Positions 35,542 to 44,739 of a stretch of DNA of 64,000 bases are shown piece by piece. Source of the DNA: Ambrosia x helenae (Eukaryota; Streptophyta; Magnoliopsida; Asterales; Asteraceae). A program made the translations under genes and the position numbers. The stretch spans positions 3,063,153-3,127,152 of the forward strand of contig CM061227.1 of the NCBI GenBank assembly GCA_030844895.1, written 5' to 3'. Within the stretch, counting starts at the first letter, position 1. Every line of letters starts with the position of its first letter. The notes beneath the pieces were generated by a model that was not told the origin of the DNA, searched no databases, and saw nothing but the letters and a program-made list of their open reading frames with translations.

Positions 35542-35757
35542 GAATTCAAGTATGCTACTTCTGCAGCATAGGCTGCAGCTAAGTCTGCAGAACGGGCTAG
35601 TATTGCCGCTAGAACGGCTGCACAGTTATCAAGCCAGGGTAAGATTACAAGGCAGGATTCACATTCTACCACCATTGGTAACGAACGTGATGACTTGACT
35701 TTTGACCAACGAAAGGCTGGTCAAAGGAAAGTCCGAGACAACAAAGTCAACTTTTAG
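35542..35757 (+). pseudogene. IST1-like exon fragment with in-frame stop
   Basis: The frame starting GAATTCAAGTATGCT reads EFKYATSAA, stop, AAAKSAERASIAARTAAQLS and SQGKITRQDSH, to a stop at 35755-35757. The Ala-rich AAxxAAxxAERASxAARxAAxLSS pattern is typical of the segment after the IST1 domain in plant IST1-like (ESCRT-III/Vps4-associated) proteins. TAG stands where Gln is expected (AAQAAA), and no IST1 domain is present upstream. It is a detached, disabled exon. An acceptor-like AG precedes it. Confidence 0.65.
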
Positions 35758-35802
35758 TGATAGAAAAAAGTCAACTTCTCCAGTTGACCCGGGATATGTT
35801 GA

Positions 35803-36395
35803 ACCAGCATGGATGAGCAACAAGACCTTCAACAAGCCAACAAATTGGTCCAACACACAGGCAACAGATGAGAAAGCCAGCGACGGGTCAATAGATGAGA
35901 ATCTTCAGCATCTGGTGGTGCTTTGTTTCCCGAATCCAGTGTTAGATTTTCTACTGTTTTTGTTATCGGGAATTCTGAAAGTATGGAGCCAATATGGGAA
36001 GAGTCCAGCCAAAGTGTTTTCAAATTCTCAAAATTTTTGAAGGCGCGTGCGCCTGCATGTTTAGGGGCATCAATGCTAAGATCAACATGAATTGCAGGAC
36101 GCATTACACATTGAATTTTAAGAGTGTTAAGGTTGGGGTGATTAGAGTCAATGATGGCCGACTACTAAATACAACCCAACGGCAGGTTTTGAGGTCGAGA
36201 AGATGAATCTTAGGATCTGTAAGTCCTCTTATAGCTACCAATTCAAGAACTTGAAGATTAGGGAAACATTTGTTCAACTGGTTTAGGTGTTGGTCTTCTA
36301 ATTTTGTCAATGAAAGTGTCAAACTTGTTAGCATTGGCATTGGATTCCATGCAAATTTCAGCTTTAACTTAACAAGATTATGACCTGCATCAAAG
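35803..36395 (-). pseudogene. F-box/LRR pseudogene exon 2, inverted relative to the live copy
   Basis: The minus strand opens with TTTGATGCAG|GTCATAATCTTG, the acceptor and first codons of exon 2 of the gene at 43460. It then matches its protein: HNLVKLKLKFAWNPMPMLTS, LNQLNKCFPNLQVLELVAIR, DPKIHLLDLKTC, FENLKTLWLDSSHIGSILSE and FPITKTVENLTLDS. It has a stop and frame change near 36104, and an internal deletion joins the DAEDS region directly to the VLDQFVGLLKVLLLIHAG end. Exon 1 (F-box) was not found upstream. It abuts the IST1-like fragment. Confidence 0.85.
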
Positions 36396-36410
36396 GTAAC
36401 ATTCAAGTTA

Positions 36411-37376
36411 AAGCAAACTTTTAAGTTTAACTCATATCATCCAATTGGAAACACATACTACAGTTTACCAAAGACCTTAATTCGGTTAACTAACATGGGT
36501 TACCACTGATTATATATAATAATTTCATGAGAAAATACGTGACCTCATCAATGCATACATATATTCTAAAGATAACTATAAAGCCAATCACGTAATATAT
36601 CTTTCGATAAACATTATTAAAATGCAAAACAACTTTAATATAACGCATATTATGAAAGACATTAGTTACTATATGAGTTATGAATACGAAACATCAAAAT
36701 CATTACGTGGTTAATTATAAACATTATTATTCAATATGTATTTAATGAGAAATGTTAATACTTGTGGCCCGTTTACCTACGTATCACTTGTAATTGGTTG
36801 TCTTTGGTTTAATGGAATTAAACTGTGTTTTGTTTCTAAAAAAAAAGAACCAATTTCGGGTACAAATTTTTTTTTTATAAGATACATGAAGCTTTATATA
36901 TCATATGCATGGATGTATTGTCAAGATTATATAAAAAAACTCTACTATGTAAGTCAACATACTCCATCAACACATCACAATTCAAGATAAATGGGTCGAT
37001 TATCATGCCCAAAATCGATTTGATTATTGTCCTAGATAAAGTTGATATACATCACCAATAGCTTTAGACATGTAATATAAATGGTTCAGAATTATCTTTA
37101 ATGCGATTAACATGATTTAGCCATAACTAATATTAGTGTAATGACAAATCAACAATAAATAATGACTATGAAAATTCTTTGTAAAGGTTTGTGTGTCAAC
37201 TACACTTTTAGTGGAACACGAATTACAAGTTAAACCTTTCTTTACAAAATGTTAAAGATTTAATATAAAATGTTTTATTTCATAAATGACAATTTAATAT
37301 TAAAATTTAATAAAATATTAAAAGGAATTAAATTAAATTTATTGCACAAGACTATACATGAAACAAACCTCTTGTG
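36411..37376. other. AT-rich intergenic region
   Basis: Very AT-rich. Would correspond to the intron/exon 1 side of the inverted F-box pseudogene, but no F-box coding sequence was found. No terminal repeats seen. Confidence 0.4.
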
Positions 37377-38500
37377 TTTTTTTTTTTTTTTTTTTTTTTG
37401 AATAGCTACTTTCATTAAACAACGGCGAGTCCTCAAACCGAGGGCCGCCTCGAAACCAAAACACCGAGTTACATCATATACATAGGAGAAACAACCCAAT
37501 CCTTCCACATTACATCCTTGTATCTACTTCTATATTTAAACCAAAAAAAAGAAGAAGACTTAACATTTGCAATAACCTGCTGCACCTTGGCTTCCTTGTT
37601 GTTAAAAATTTTATTGTTCCTGGACAACCAAATCTCCCATAAAGTGATAATAGAGATACCTCTAATAAGGTCTTTGGCACACTTATCCCCTTGATGAAGC
37701 TTGTACAGCTCTAAACAGTCTCGGGTATCGAACATGAAAAAATTCCGAATGCCACACCATGAAGAGACTGCAGCCCAAACTGCGCATGCGAACCCACACC
37801 CAGAAAAAAGGTGAATAGACGATTCAATATCATAATTGCATAACCCGCATACCTGGTCTTCGATAACAACATTTCTCTTGACTAAAGCATTAGCCGTGGG
37901 TATTCGATCCATCTCAGCCCTCCACGCGAAAAAATTACATTTCAAAGGCACCCATTTGACCCATCTGAAGCGATACCAGTTCTCACCCATCTGATGCGAC
38001 TGAATCACTTTCTTAACCCCCTGAACAGAAAAAGGAGCTGTACCTGAGCCTGTCCAAACCCACCCATCTGCTGTTTGGTTAATACTGCATGCCTGCAAGG
38101 CCGTAGACAAGCTGCACAGCTCTAAGTTCGCCTCAGCCGTAAGCTGCTCAATCTGCTGCAGAATAATCCATGATCCAGATACATCGTTCCCAGCCCACTT
38201 GTCACAAACAAGGCAGTCTTTATTAGCTTCCATCGAAAACAGAATAGGATATTTATCTCTCAGCGGGCCGTCTAGAAGCCAGTGATCAAACCAGAATCGG
38301 ATCGACCTCCCATCACCACACACACCTCTAAAACAATTACTGAAACACTTTTCTCCAAGCTTTAATTTATCTCCCACCCGAACAATGGTAGCCCAAGAGC
38401 CCGAGGAACCCGAACCAATAGGCACGAAATTCCATCTTCTCCTACTAACATGGCAAGCAATGATAACCCTTCTCCATAGACAACATCAAACATTTTTCAA
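37377..38500 (-). mobile_element. 5'-truncated LINE: reverse-transcriptase zinc-binding domain and poly(A) tail
   Basis: The minus strand, 38498 to 37469, has an uninterrupted frame: LWRRVIIACHVSRRRWNF, SGSWATIV, FWFDHWLLDGPLRDKYPILF, DGWVWTGSGTAPFSVQGVKK, KWVPLKCNFFAWRAEMDRIP, CGLCNYDIESSIHLFSGCGF, AVWAAVSSW and TLWEIWLSRNNKIFNNK. This is the zf-RVT region at the C-terminus of plant L1-type ORF2. After the stop come about 80 bp and an A-tail (poly-T at 37377-37399 on the plus strand). The reverse transcriptase itself is absent, typical of 5' truncation. A candidate imperfect target duplication is AACCTCTTGTG (left) against AACCTTTGTGTG at about 38516. Confidence 0.9.
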
Positions 38501-38901
38501 GAATAGCTATCTTTCAACCTTTGTGTGATTTATAATATGGCAGAAATAAAATAAAAATAATGAATAATGAAACTAAATATAGCCCAAAATTGTATGGATT
38601 ACAATATTGATTTTGTACGAAAGGTTGTTAAGTTACCTTATGATAATATGCCTCACTCTGAAAGCAATCCGTGCCGATAACGTGTTGTAAAACAACGACC
38701 TACTAGTAACCCATACATGAACTATAAGAATGAAGATTATAAGAGCAAAGATAGAAAGATATGATAGAGAATATAGAACTCTTTTCATTTTGTCTATGTA
38801 TGAAATACAATGGCCACTATTTATAGGGCTGTAACTTAATACAACTTAAATGAGATATGAGAAGTTAAGAATGTGGATAGTCACATAATAAAATATATTT
38901 A

Positions 38902-39132
38902 GAGCATGTTTGGCTCTCCTTATTTCCACCTCCTTATAACTTATTACTTTTCCAAAAAGTTAATAAGTTAAAAAAGTGTTTGGGAAAGGTGACTTATGAC
39001 TTCTACTAATGAGATTTTATAACATGAAAAAGGAGTTTTTGAAAAGTAAGTAGAGACTAACTTTTTAAAACTCCTTATGACTTTTTGTAAAAAGTTATAA
39101 GGAGGTGGAAATAAGGAGAGCCAAACATGCTC
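38902..39132. mobile_element. Tourist-like foldback MITE with about 40-bp inverted ends
   Basis: The left end GAGCATGTTTGGCTCTCCTT continues as ATTTCCACCTCCTTATAACT and is mirrored by the right end ...GGAGAGCCAAACATGCTC. TTA flanks both sides (38899-38901, 39133-39135). Length 231 bp, no coding capacity. The long match of the arms suggests limited decay. Confidence 0.85.
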
Positions 39133-39135
39133 TTA

Positions 39136-40423
39136 TACAAAATACATAAAAAGTAAAATACATAAGTATTACCGTCTAGTCCGGTTTTATAGAACCGGTT
39201 TTCGATATAAACAAACCAAACCAAACCGTTGTGATTATTTTTATAGTCAATCAACCTAAAGTAAAAGAAAAAACCCGACCGTAAAACCAAACGGATAACC
39301 AATTTGAAAAGTTTCACGATTTTAATCCGAACCATAAAGTTGTCCAAAACCAACCTCACCAAAACCCAAGCCTTTGACTTTCTTCAACCGATTTCAACAA
39401 AAAGTGGCTTTTGTTTTGTTGACCCAAAATAACCGGTATCTCTTAGAGGTGCACAAAACTGGGTTTTTTGAATACCCGGGTTTGGTTACGTACCCGGGTT
39501 CGGGTATGACTGAGTAGGGTATAACCGGGTATTACAAAATAACCGGGTCGGGTTCGGATATGGTATTTTCGTGAAAACCCATACCCTATATACCAGGTTC
39601 AGGTCGGGTTCGAATTCGGGTTTTTAATACCTGGTTTTGTGTATACCTAGTTTCGGGTACTAGATACCTATTTTCATGTAAGGGTGTGAATTTCCGACAC
39701 AACCCGAAAACATGACCCGAACCTAACATGAAATTAACGGGTTTAGGTTTAGTCTAAATGGGTTCGGGTTGAACCCGTGAACCCGTTTAGCTAAATGGGT
39801 CGGGTTCGGGTCAACCCGGGCGGGTTGGCGGGTTGACCCGTTTAATCTATTTATACTATATATTATTTTTTTACAATATGTTTTATGTAATAAATTAAAT
39901 TAGTTAGGTATTTTATGCTACACTTATAACTTAAAATAGAAATTGGAATGGGATTTTATAAATAAAACATAAATGTTTTATATATAATTGTGTTTTTTGC
40001 AATAAAATTTTAATTTTAATACATTAGTTTGCAAAAAAATAAAAAAATCAGGTTGAACGGGTCGGGTTCGGGTCAACCCAAGAATATTCAGGTCGGGTTC
40101 GGGTTCATATGTATGTCACAATTTTCGAGTTCGGGTTGGGTTCGGGTTCATGTAAAAATTTCGAGTTCGGGTCGGGTTGGACCCACCAACCTGCGAACCC
40201 GACCCGTTAAGCACCCCGAAGTACAAGTGATAAATAAAACATAGATAGTTAAGTCTTCGTTGATAATGGAGTAATTTATCATCTTTATTTAACGCCTTTG
40301 TTTAATAATAAATACCCGGGTTTTAAAATACCCTACGGTAGGGTCGGGTATTAAAATACTCAGGTTTTAAAATACCCGGGTTCAGGTATTTTTTTTGGGT
40401 TCGAGTTCGGGTTGTGGTATTTT
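39136..40423. repeat. GGGTTCGGGT-rich repetitive region
   Basis: About 39440-39660 and 39690-40215 are dense in GGGTTCGGGT/ACCCGAACCC and CGGGTTGACCCG words, with AT-rich centres. The segment from AGGGTGTGAATTTCCGACAC to ...CCCGTTAAGCACCCC looks like one small non-autonomous element with weak inverted ends. Short ORFs here are low-complexity. No gene. Confidence 0.45.
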
Positions 40424-40600
40424 CACTACAACAAAACAGAGCAATAGCGGCCACATAGGTCGCCGCTATTGCTAACGCGGGTCGCCGCTATTGCTAATAG
40501 CGGCGACAGTCGCCGCTATTTGTCCTGTCGCTATTGCCTTGACGCTATTGCTCCTTGTGTGGCCGCTATTGCTTGTGGTCGCCGCTATAGGCTCGTGTGG
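40424..40600 (+). mobile_element. CACTA terminus with subterminal repeat array
   Basis: It starts CACTACAACAAAACAGAGCA and carries at least eight copies, in both orientations, of the word TCGCCGCTATTGC (for example GGTCGCCGCTATTGCTAA). These are the subterminal transposase-binding-type repeats also present in the mini-CACTA at 26434. No opposite terminus (TTGTAGTG) was found downstream, so the element is truncated. Confidence 0.7.
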
Positions 40601-41192
40601 TTTATATCTATCATTTTTTGTTGGATTTTATAAATATTTAATGTTTCAAATACATCATAAATACTATCTTTATAAAAGTAATAATTATCAATTTATTATA
40701 TATGTTATCCTATTGATCGGCCAGGGATGTTGTAGGTTTGTTACAACCCATTGTGTTGTGTGATACCTGTGATGGGAAGAAAAAGGTTTCAATATTTTTT
40801 GTATATATGTTGTTAGCTTGACATTTCGTTGACTTTTTCATTTGTTGCTTGTGCATGGGTTGTGACTTGTGAGACAATTTGATTATCCACTTAAGTCGGA
40901 GAGTAACATGTTGGGATAGTCGCAAGAATGGGTTATAACCAACCATAACTATCTAACAGATTGTTAGTTAGACTTATTACCACTTTGTGCATATGTAAAT
41001 CCAGGAATTTCACTCAGTGGGGAGATTAAACGAGCCAGTCAAAAGGGGTCAGCATGTTTGCTTTCATGGCGTAAAGCGAATATTGGGGATGGGTACGCCA
41101 ATTATTTATCGAACATGTATTGTTGGCTAAACTGTTGGTTTGTCAATACAGTGAGTTTTGAGTCAGTCCCCCATAGATTAAACTTTTTTTTT
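40601..41192. other. Duplicated flank sequence related to the F-box gene 3' region
   Basis: About 40615-40750 aligns with about 44925-45060, downstream of the F-box gene: TTTTATAAATATTTAATGT, ...TTATCNNATTGATCGGCCAG / TTATCGACCAG and TGTAGGTNTGTTACAA occur in the same order. No F-box coding sequence precedes it here; the CACTA end is there instead. Remaining sequence not recognised. Confidence 0.5.
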
Positions 41193-41420
41193 TTGAAAGG
41201 TAAAATGGATCATTACTTTATTAATCAGAAACATAAGGTCCATCAAGCAAGTTGATTTAGGGGACTACAAACATTCAGCAATATTACAGCATTTACTACT
41301 AGACCAAGTACCAACAGGTATGGAGAAGCACTGCATGCATGCACTATCTTTTTCCGCTGAGTCAGTACTCCTAGACCAAGTACCAAGTGCAGCAGCTGAG
41401 TAATGTGGAGGAATCTTTAA
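41193..41420 (-). mobile_element. Possible LINE 3' end with poly(A) tail
   Basis: The plus strand shows T12 followed by GAAAGGTAAAATGGATCATT; the minus strand therefore ends ...AATGATCCATTTTACCTTTC(A)n, preceded by ATTAATAAAG. This resembles the tail of the LINE at 37377. A short unit, CTAGACCAAGTACCAA, is repeated at about 41301 and 41372. No coding sequence remains. Confidence 0.4.
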
Positions 41421-41511
41421 CCATTACAGTACCTAGCACCATACTATATTAGGGTGTGGACATTCCTTACAATGGGCACAGACATTCAGTCACCGATAAC
41501 ACTGTCGCTAA

Positions 41512-41717
41512 GACTAATGGGTATGGGGGCGGCATAGGGGTGGCATCCACTTGCCGGGCCTCCCTACACCACCCCCCAGGGGCGGCATGGGTGGTGGGGC
41601 GGCATCATCGGCATTATTTTGCCGTTTAAGCCGGGCCAAACATGGTGGTGGGGCCAAAATGCCCAGGTGGTGGGGCGGCATAGGGGTGGTGGGGGGCGGC
41701 AACCACACCTTGTGGTC
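41512..41717. mobile_element. Tourist-like MITE, GGGGCGGCAT-rich
   Basis: The ends GACTAATGGGTATGG and (reverse complement) GACCACAAGGTGTGG are imperfect inverted repeats between TAA at 41509-41511 and 41718-41720. The interior is unusually GC-rich (GGGGCGGCATNGGGGTGG). Belongs with the TAA-flanked element at 42178. Confidence 0.7.
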
Positions 41718-41720
41718 TAA

Positions 41721-42174
41721 TATCTTTACTATGCTTGGGTCTAAACCCGGTTCAAACCAACCAAACCCAAATATTTGACTTTGGTCAACAAGTTCCTACA
41801 TAAACCGGTTTGGGCTTAGGCTGCACGGTACACAGACGAGGCAACCCCCGTCCTCCACCCCCACACCGCCCCCTGCCCCCGTCCCTTCTTCCCCCGTCTC
41901 CCATGTCTCGCTCAGAACATAATGGACGCTCCAATCACCTTTTTTTTTTTTTTTTTTTTTGATTTGAACCACTAGGTATTTTTTTTATTGGATGGTTTAT
42001 AAATTTAAGACATGACCTTGTGGTGTCTCCACACCCTTACCATGTCTCAACCAAGAGAACATGAGAGCCATCCTAGGTGGCATCCTAGGTGGTGTTGAGA
42101 CATGAACATTCTCATGTCTGCACACCCCATAACCTTTTATATTTTCTATGAATGTACGTAAATACTTGACCCTA
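41721..42174. other. Intergenic, mixed repeats
   Basis: A poly-T run is at 41940-41960. About 42005-42125 (AAGACATGACCTTGTGGTGTCT...GGTGTTGAGACATGAACAT) looks like a further decayed small element with ACATGTCTC-type ends. No gene. Confidence 0.4.
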
Positions 42175-42177
42175 TAA

Positions 42178-42399
42178 GACCATGTGTAGTGGGGCGTTAT
42201 TTGGGCTTAAAAATGAAAAATAGCGCCCAAACACCATTACAGGGGGGCTTTATGGGGCGCTATTTTTCTTTAAAATTGAAAAAAATGGTGTCAGGCGTTA
42301 TATTTATAACGCCAATTTTTATTGGGGGGTGTGCCACCTTTTTTCAACCAATTAAAAGGGAGAGGGGGGCGCTATATTCCTTCCCCACTACGGAAGGTC
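42178..42399. mobile_element. Tourist-like MITE 105 bp upstream of the F-box start codon
   Basis: The ends GACCATGTGTAGTGGGGCG and (reverse complement) GACCTTCCGTAGTGGGGAAG are flanked by TAA at 42175-42177 and 42400-42402. Length 222 bp. The position places it in the core promoter or leader of the F-box gene. Confidence 0.8.
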
Positions 42400-42504
42400 T
42401 AAATAATAACCACATAACCCGAATGCATGGCATCGTAGGGTTTTTGTAACCTTCAATCTCTACTGAATATTTCAAAACCCTAGCCTCTCCATCACGATCT
42501 TTCC

Positions 42505-44301
42505 ATGGACAAACTCCATGAGTCAATAATTCTCCATATACTGAGTCGACTCGACAACTCAGCTGATGTCGCTCGCTGCGGAGTCGCTTCCAAGGCCTTC
42601 AATACCGTTTTCCAGACCTTCGATCAATTAATCTTGTATGCTCGAAAAAAGAGTCAAGCTCTACGGCTTCGAGTTCCTGGAAGATGGTTTTTCTCAATCT
42701 TATATCGAAACTGAAAATTGTTGAATCCGTGTGTATCACCGACCTTGATGTTGATGATGAGGATTTTGCTAAAGAGTGGATGCCTAGGGTTACTGAGTCT
42801 TTGAAATCACTTTCAGTGTCTGGTCCTCATCATTACTTTAGTAGTACTCGACTTCGATCCAATGTTTTTCCTTTGATTTCTAAATATTGTAAGTTGAAAA
42901 ATATTAATTTTCTACTGATTTTGTTGAGATATTATAAGTTGTAGTTTCTGCTTCCCAATAATTAATTGCTTTCTTTCTTTATTTGATTCAGGTCATAATC
43001 TTGCTAATTAATTTAAAACTACGTTTTATATGTCATGAGTTAAGTTCACGTATAAATATGCTTTATCGTACGAACAGTACGAACTGAAGTAAAAAACACG
43101 CGATGGCATTTCTGTAAATATTGGAAACTTTATATAACTAGAGTAATTATATAATTACTCTAGTTATATAACTAGCATAATTACTCTAGCGTAATTATAT
43201 AACTAGAGTAATTATAAAATTACTCTAAAGTAATTATATAGCGTAGTTATATAAATAGAGTAATTATATAATTACTCTAGGGTAATTACTCTAGAGTAAT
43301 TATATACACTAGAGTAATTATACAACAAGAGTGGTGGTCATTATTTACAAAAATGCAGCCGCCACTTTTTTTTTTGTTCTCTTCGGTTCGTACTGTTCGC
43401 ACGATAATTTTGTTTGTATTTGATCTTTTGTCTATATGTCATAATCTGTTTTGATGCAGGTCATAATCTTGTTAACTTAAAGCTCAGGTATGCAAGGATG
43501 TCTATGCACAATTTGAATCCAATGCCAATGTTAACAAGTTTGACACTTGAAAATACAAGATTAGAAGACCCACACCTAAACGAGTTGAACAAGTGTTTCC
43601 CTAATCTTCAACTTCTTTACTTGAAAGGTGTTATAGGACTTAAAGATCCTAAGATCCACCTTCTCAACCTCCAAACCTGCCATTTGGTTTTCTATCATAA
43701 TCCACCACCTCTAACTCTAATCACCCCCAACCTTATCACACTTAGAATTCACTTTGGTCCTGACCTTAATAGTACCCTTAAACATGCTGGCGCATTCACA
43801 GCCAACAAGTTTGAGAATTTGAAAACACTTTGCTTGGACTCTTTATATATTTCCTCCTTACTTTCACAATTTCCGGTCACAAAAACAGTTCAAAATCTGA
43901 CATTGGATACAACACCAACAGATGTCATAGATTCAAAATTGACCCTAGGGAAGGTGTTCATGGTTTTCCCCAATGTGAGTTCTCTATGTATCAAATCAAG
44001 TGTTTGGTCGGAATTAGAAGCTTGTTTGAATCCACAAGGTTGGGAGATTTTGGATGGGAGGAAAGGATTGAAAACAATTTGTGCATATCTGATGTTAGTT
44101 AACCCGTCGTTGACTTTCTCATATGTTTCTCGTGTGTTGGATCAATGCGAAGGCTTGTCAAAGGTCTCGTTGCTCATTCATAGTGGTGTGGTTAATACTG
44201 AATCTAAAAGTTTTATGTATAAGTGCATGGCTCGTTGGCCCAGGTTGAAGTGGCATTGGGGAATATGGACGATACGTAACCGATACTTGGATAACCGATG
44301 A
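42505..44301 (+). CDS. F-box / leucine-rich-repeat protein, frameshifted in exon 1
   Basis: Exon 1 (42505-42888) begins with an F-box (ESIILHILSRLDNSADVARC, then GVASKAFNTVF). Exon 2 (43460-44301) carries degenerate leucine-rich repeats: HNLVNLKL, MPMLTSLTLENTRLEDPHLN, CFPNLQLLYLKGVIGLKDPK, FENLKTLCLDS and VFPNVSSLCI. It ends WRLKWHWGIW-like and RYLDNR. The junction T|GT is in phase. Frame changes in the A6 run at 42645-42650: before it the F-box frame, after it a frame reading SSSWKMVFLNLISKLKIVES. One missing A would explain it and give about 408 residues. F-box proteins supply substrate specificity to SCF ubiquitin ligases through SKP1. Substrate unknown. An inverted pseudogene copy lies at 35803-36395. 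A SINE follows 40 bp after the stop. Confidence 0.75.
42989..43010 (+). other. Duplicated (decoy) copy of the exon 2 acceptor
   Basis: CAG|GTCATAATCTTG here is identical to the true acceptor and first 12 bases of exon 2 at 43457-43471, and the next 20 bases are recognisably related. Use of this site would reach a stop after a few codons (HNLAN, then TAA). It is a remnant of a small tandem duplication of the intron/exon boundary. Confidence 0.65.
43066..43404. mobile_element. Foldback MITE in the F-box gene intron, TA target site
   Basis: Ends TCGTACGAACAGTACGAAC and (reverse complement of right end) TCGTGCGAACAGTACGAAC are near-perfect inverted repeats flanked by TA on both sides, fitting a Tc1/mariner-type origin. 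The interior at about 43130-43320 is a run of AGAGTAATTATATAATTACTCT-type palindromes, repeated in both orientations. Confidence 0.75.
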
Positions 44302-44341
44302 TGTGTAGCTAAATACCACAAATCATCTAAGAAGATCCACT

Positions 44342-44722
44342 AAGCCCCACTTACGGTGTGCACATATAATGTATATATGTGTGACCCTCGGGGGCAAAAG
44401 TAAAGTTGCACTAGTTTTAACGTTATTTTACTAATTTCGTGAAAATAACGTTAAAACGAAAGAAGGTTAATCATGCATCATGTGGTGGCGTTGATAGCCA
44501 AAAGACAAAGGGGTACATGCACCGATCGGGTTTGTCCCGATTGCTAAGTGTTTATTCTCTTATGTCCAAGGCTTGATACCAAACCACATCGAGCCGGGGG
44601 TCTCACTGGAAGCAGCCTCTCTATTCTTAGGGGTAGAGGTAAGGCTGTCTACATCTTACCCTCCTCAGACCCTACCTTAGCTTTGCTATAGGTGGGATTA
44701 ACTGAGTATGATGATGATGATG
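44342..44722 (+). mobile_element. Full-length Au-like SINE
   Basis: A perfect 17-bp target duplication, ATCTAAGAAGATCCACT, flanks it at 44325-44341 and 44723-44739. The 5' part begins AAGCCCCACTTACGGTG and includes a TTTTAACGTTATTTTACTAA...AATAACGTTAAAA palindrome. The 3' part has GAGCCGGGGGTCTCACTGGA, GGGGTAGAGGTAAGG, CCTCCTCAGACCC, a GGTGGGATTAACTGAG motif and an (ATG)n tail. The 3' half matches the angiosperm-wide Au SINE family in type. It lies in the likely 3' UTR of the F-box gene. An antisense copy is at 8029-8418. Confidence 0.88.
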
Positions 44723-44739
44723 ATCTAAGAAGATCCACT

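Noticed and set aside
41514..41778. Pro/Gly-rich open frames on both strands
   Set aside because: They fall in the GC-rich interior of a TAA-flanked MITE.
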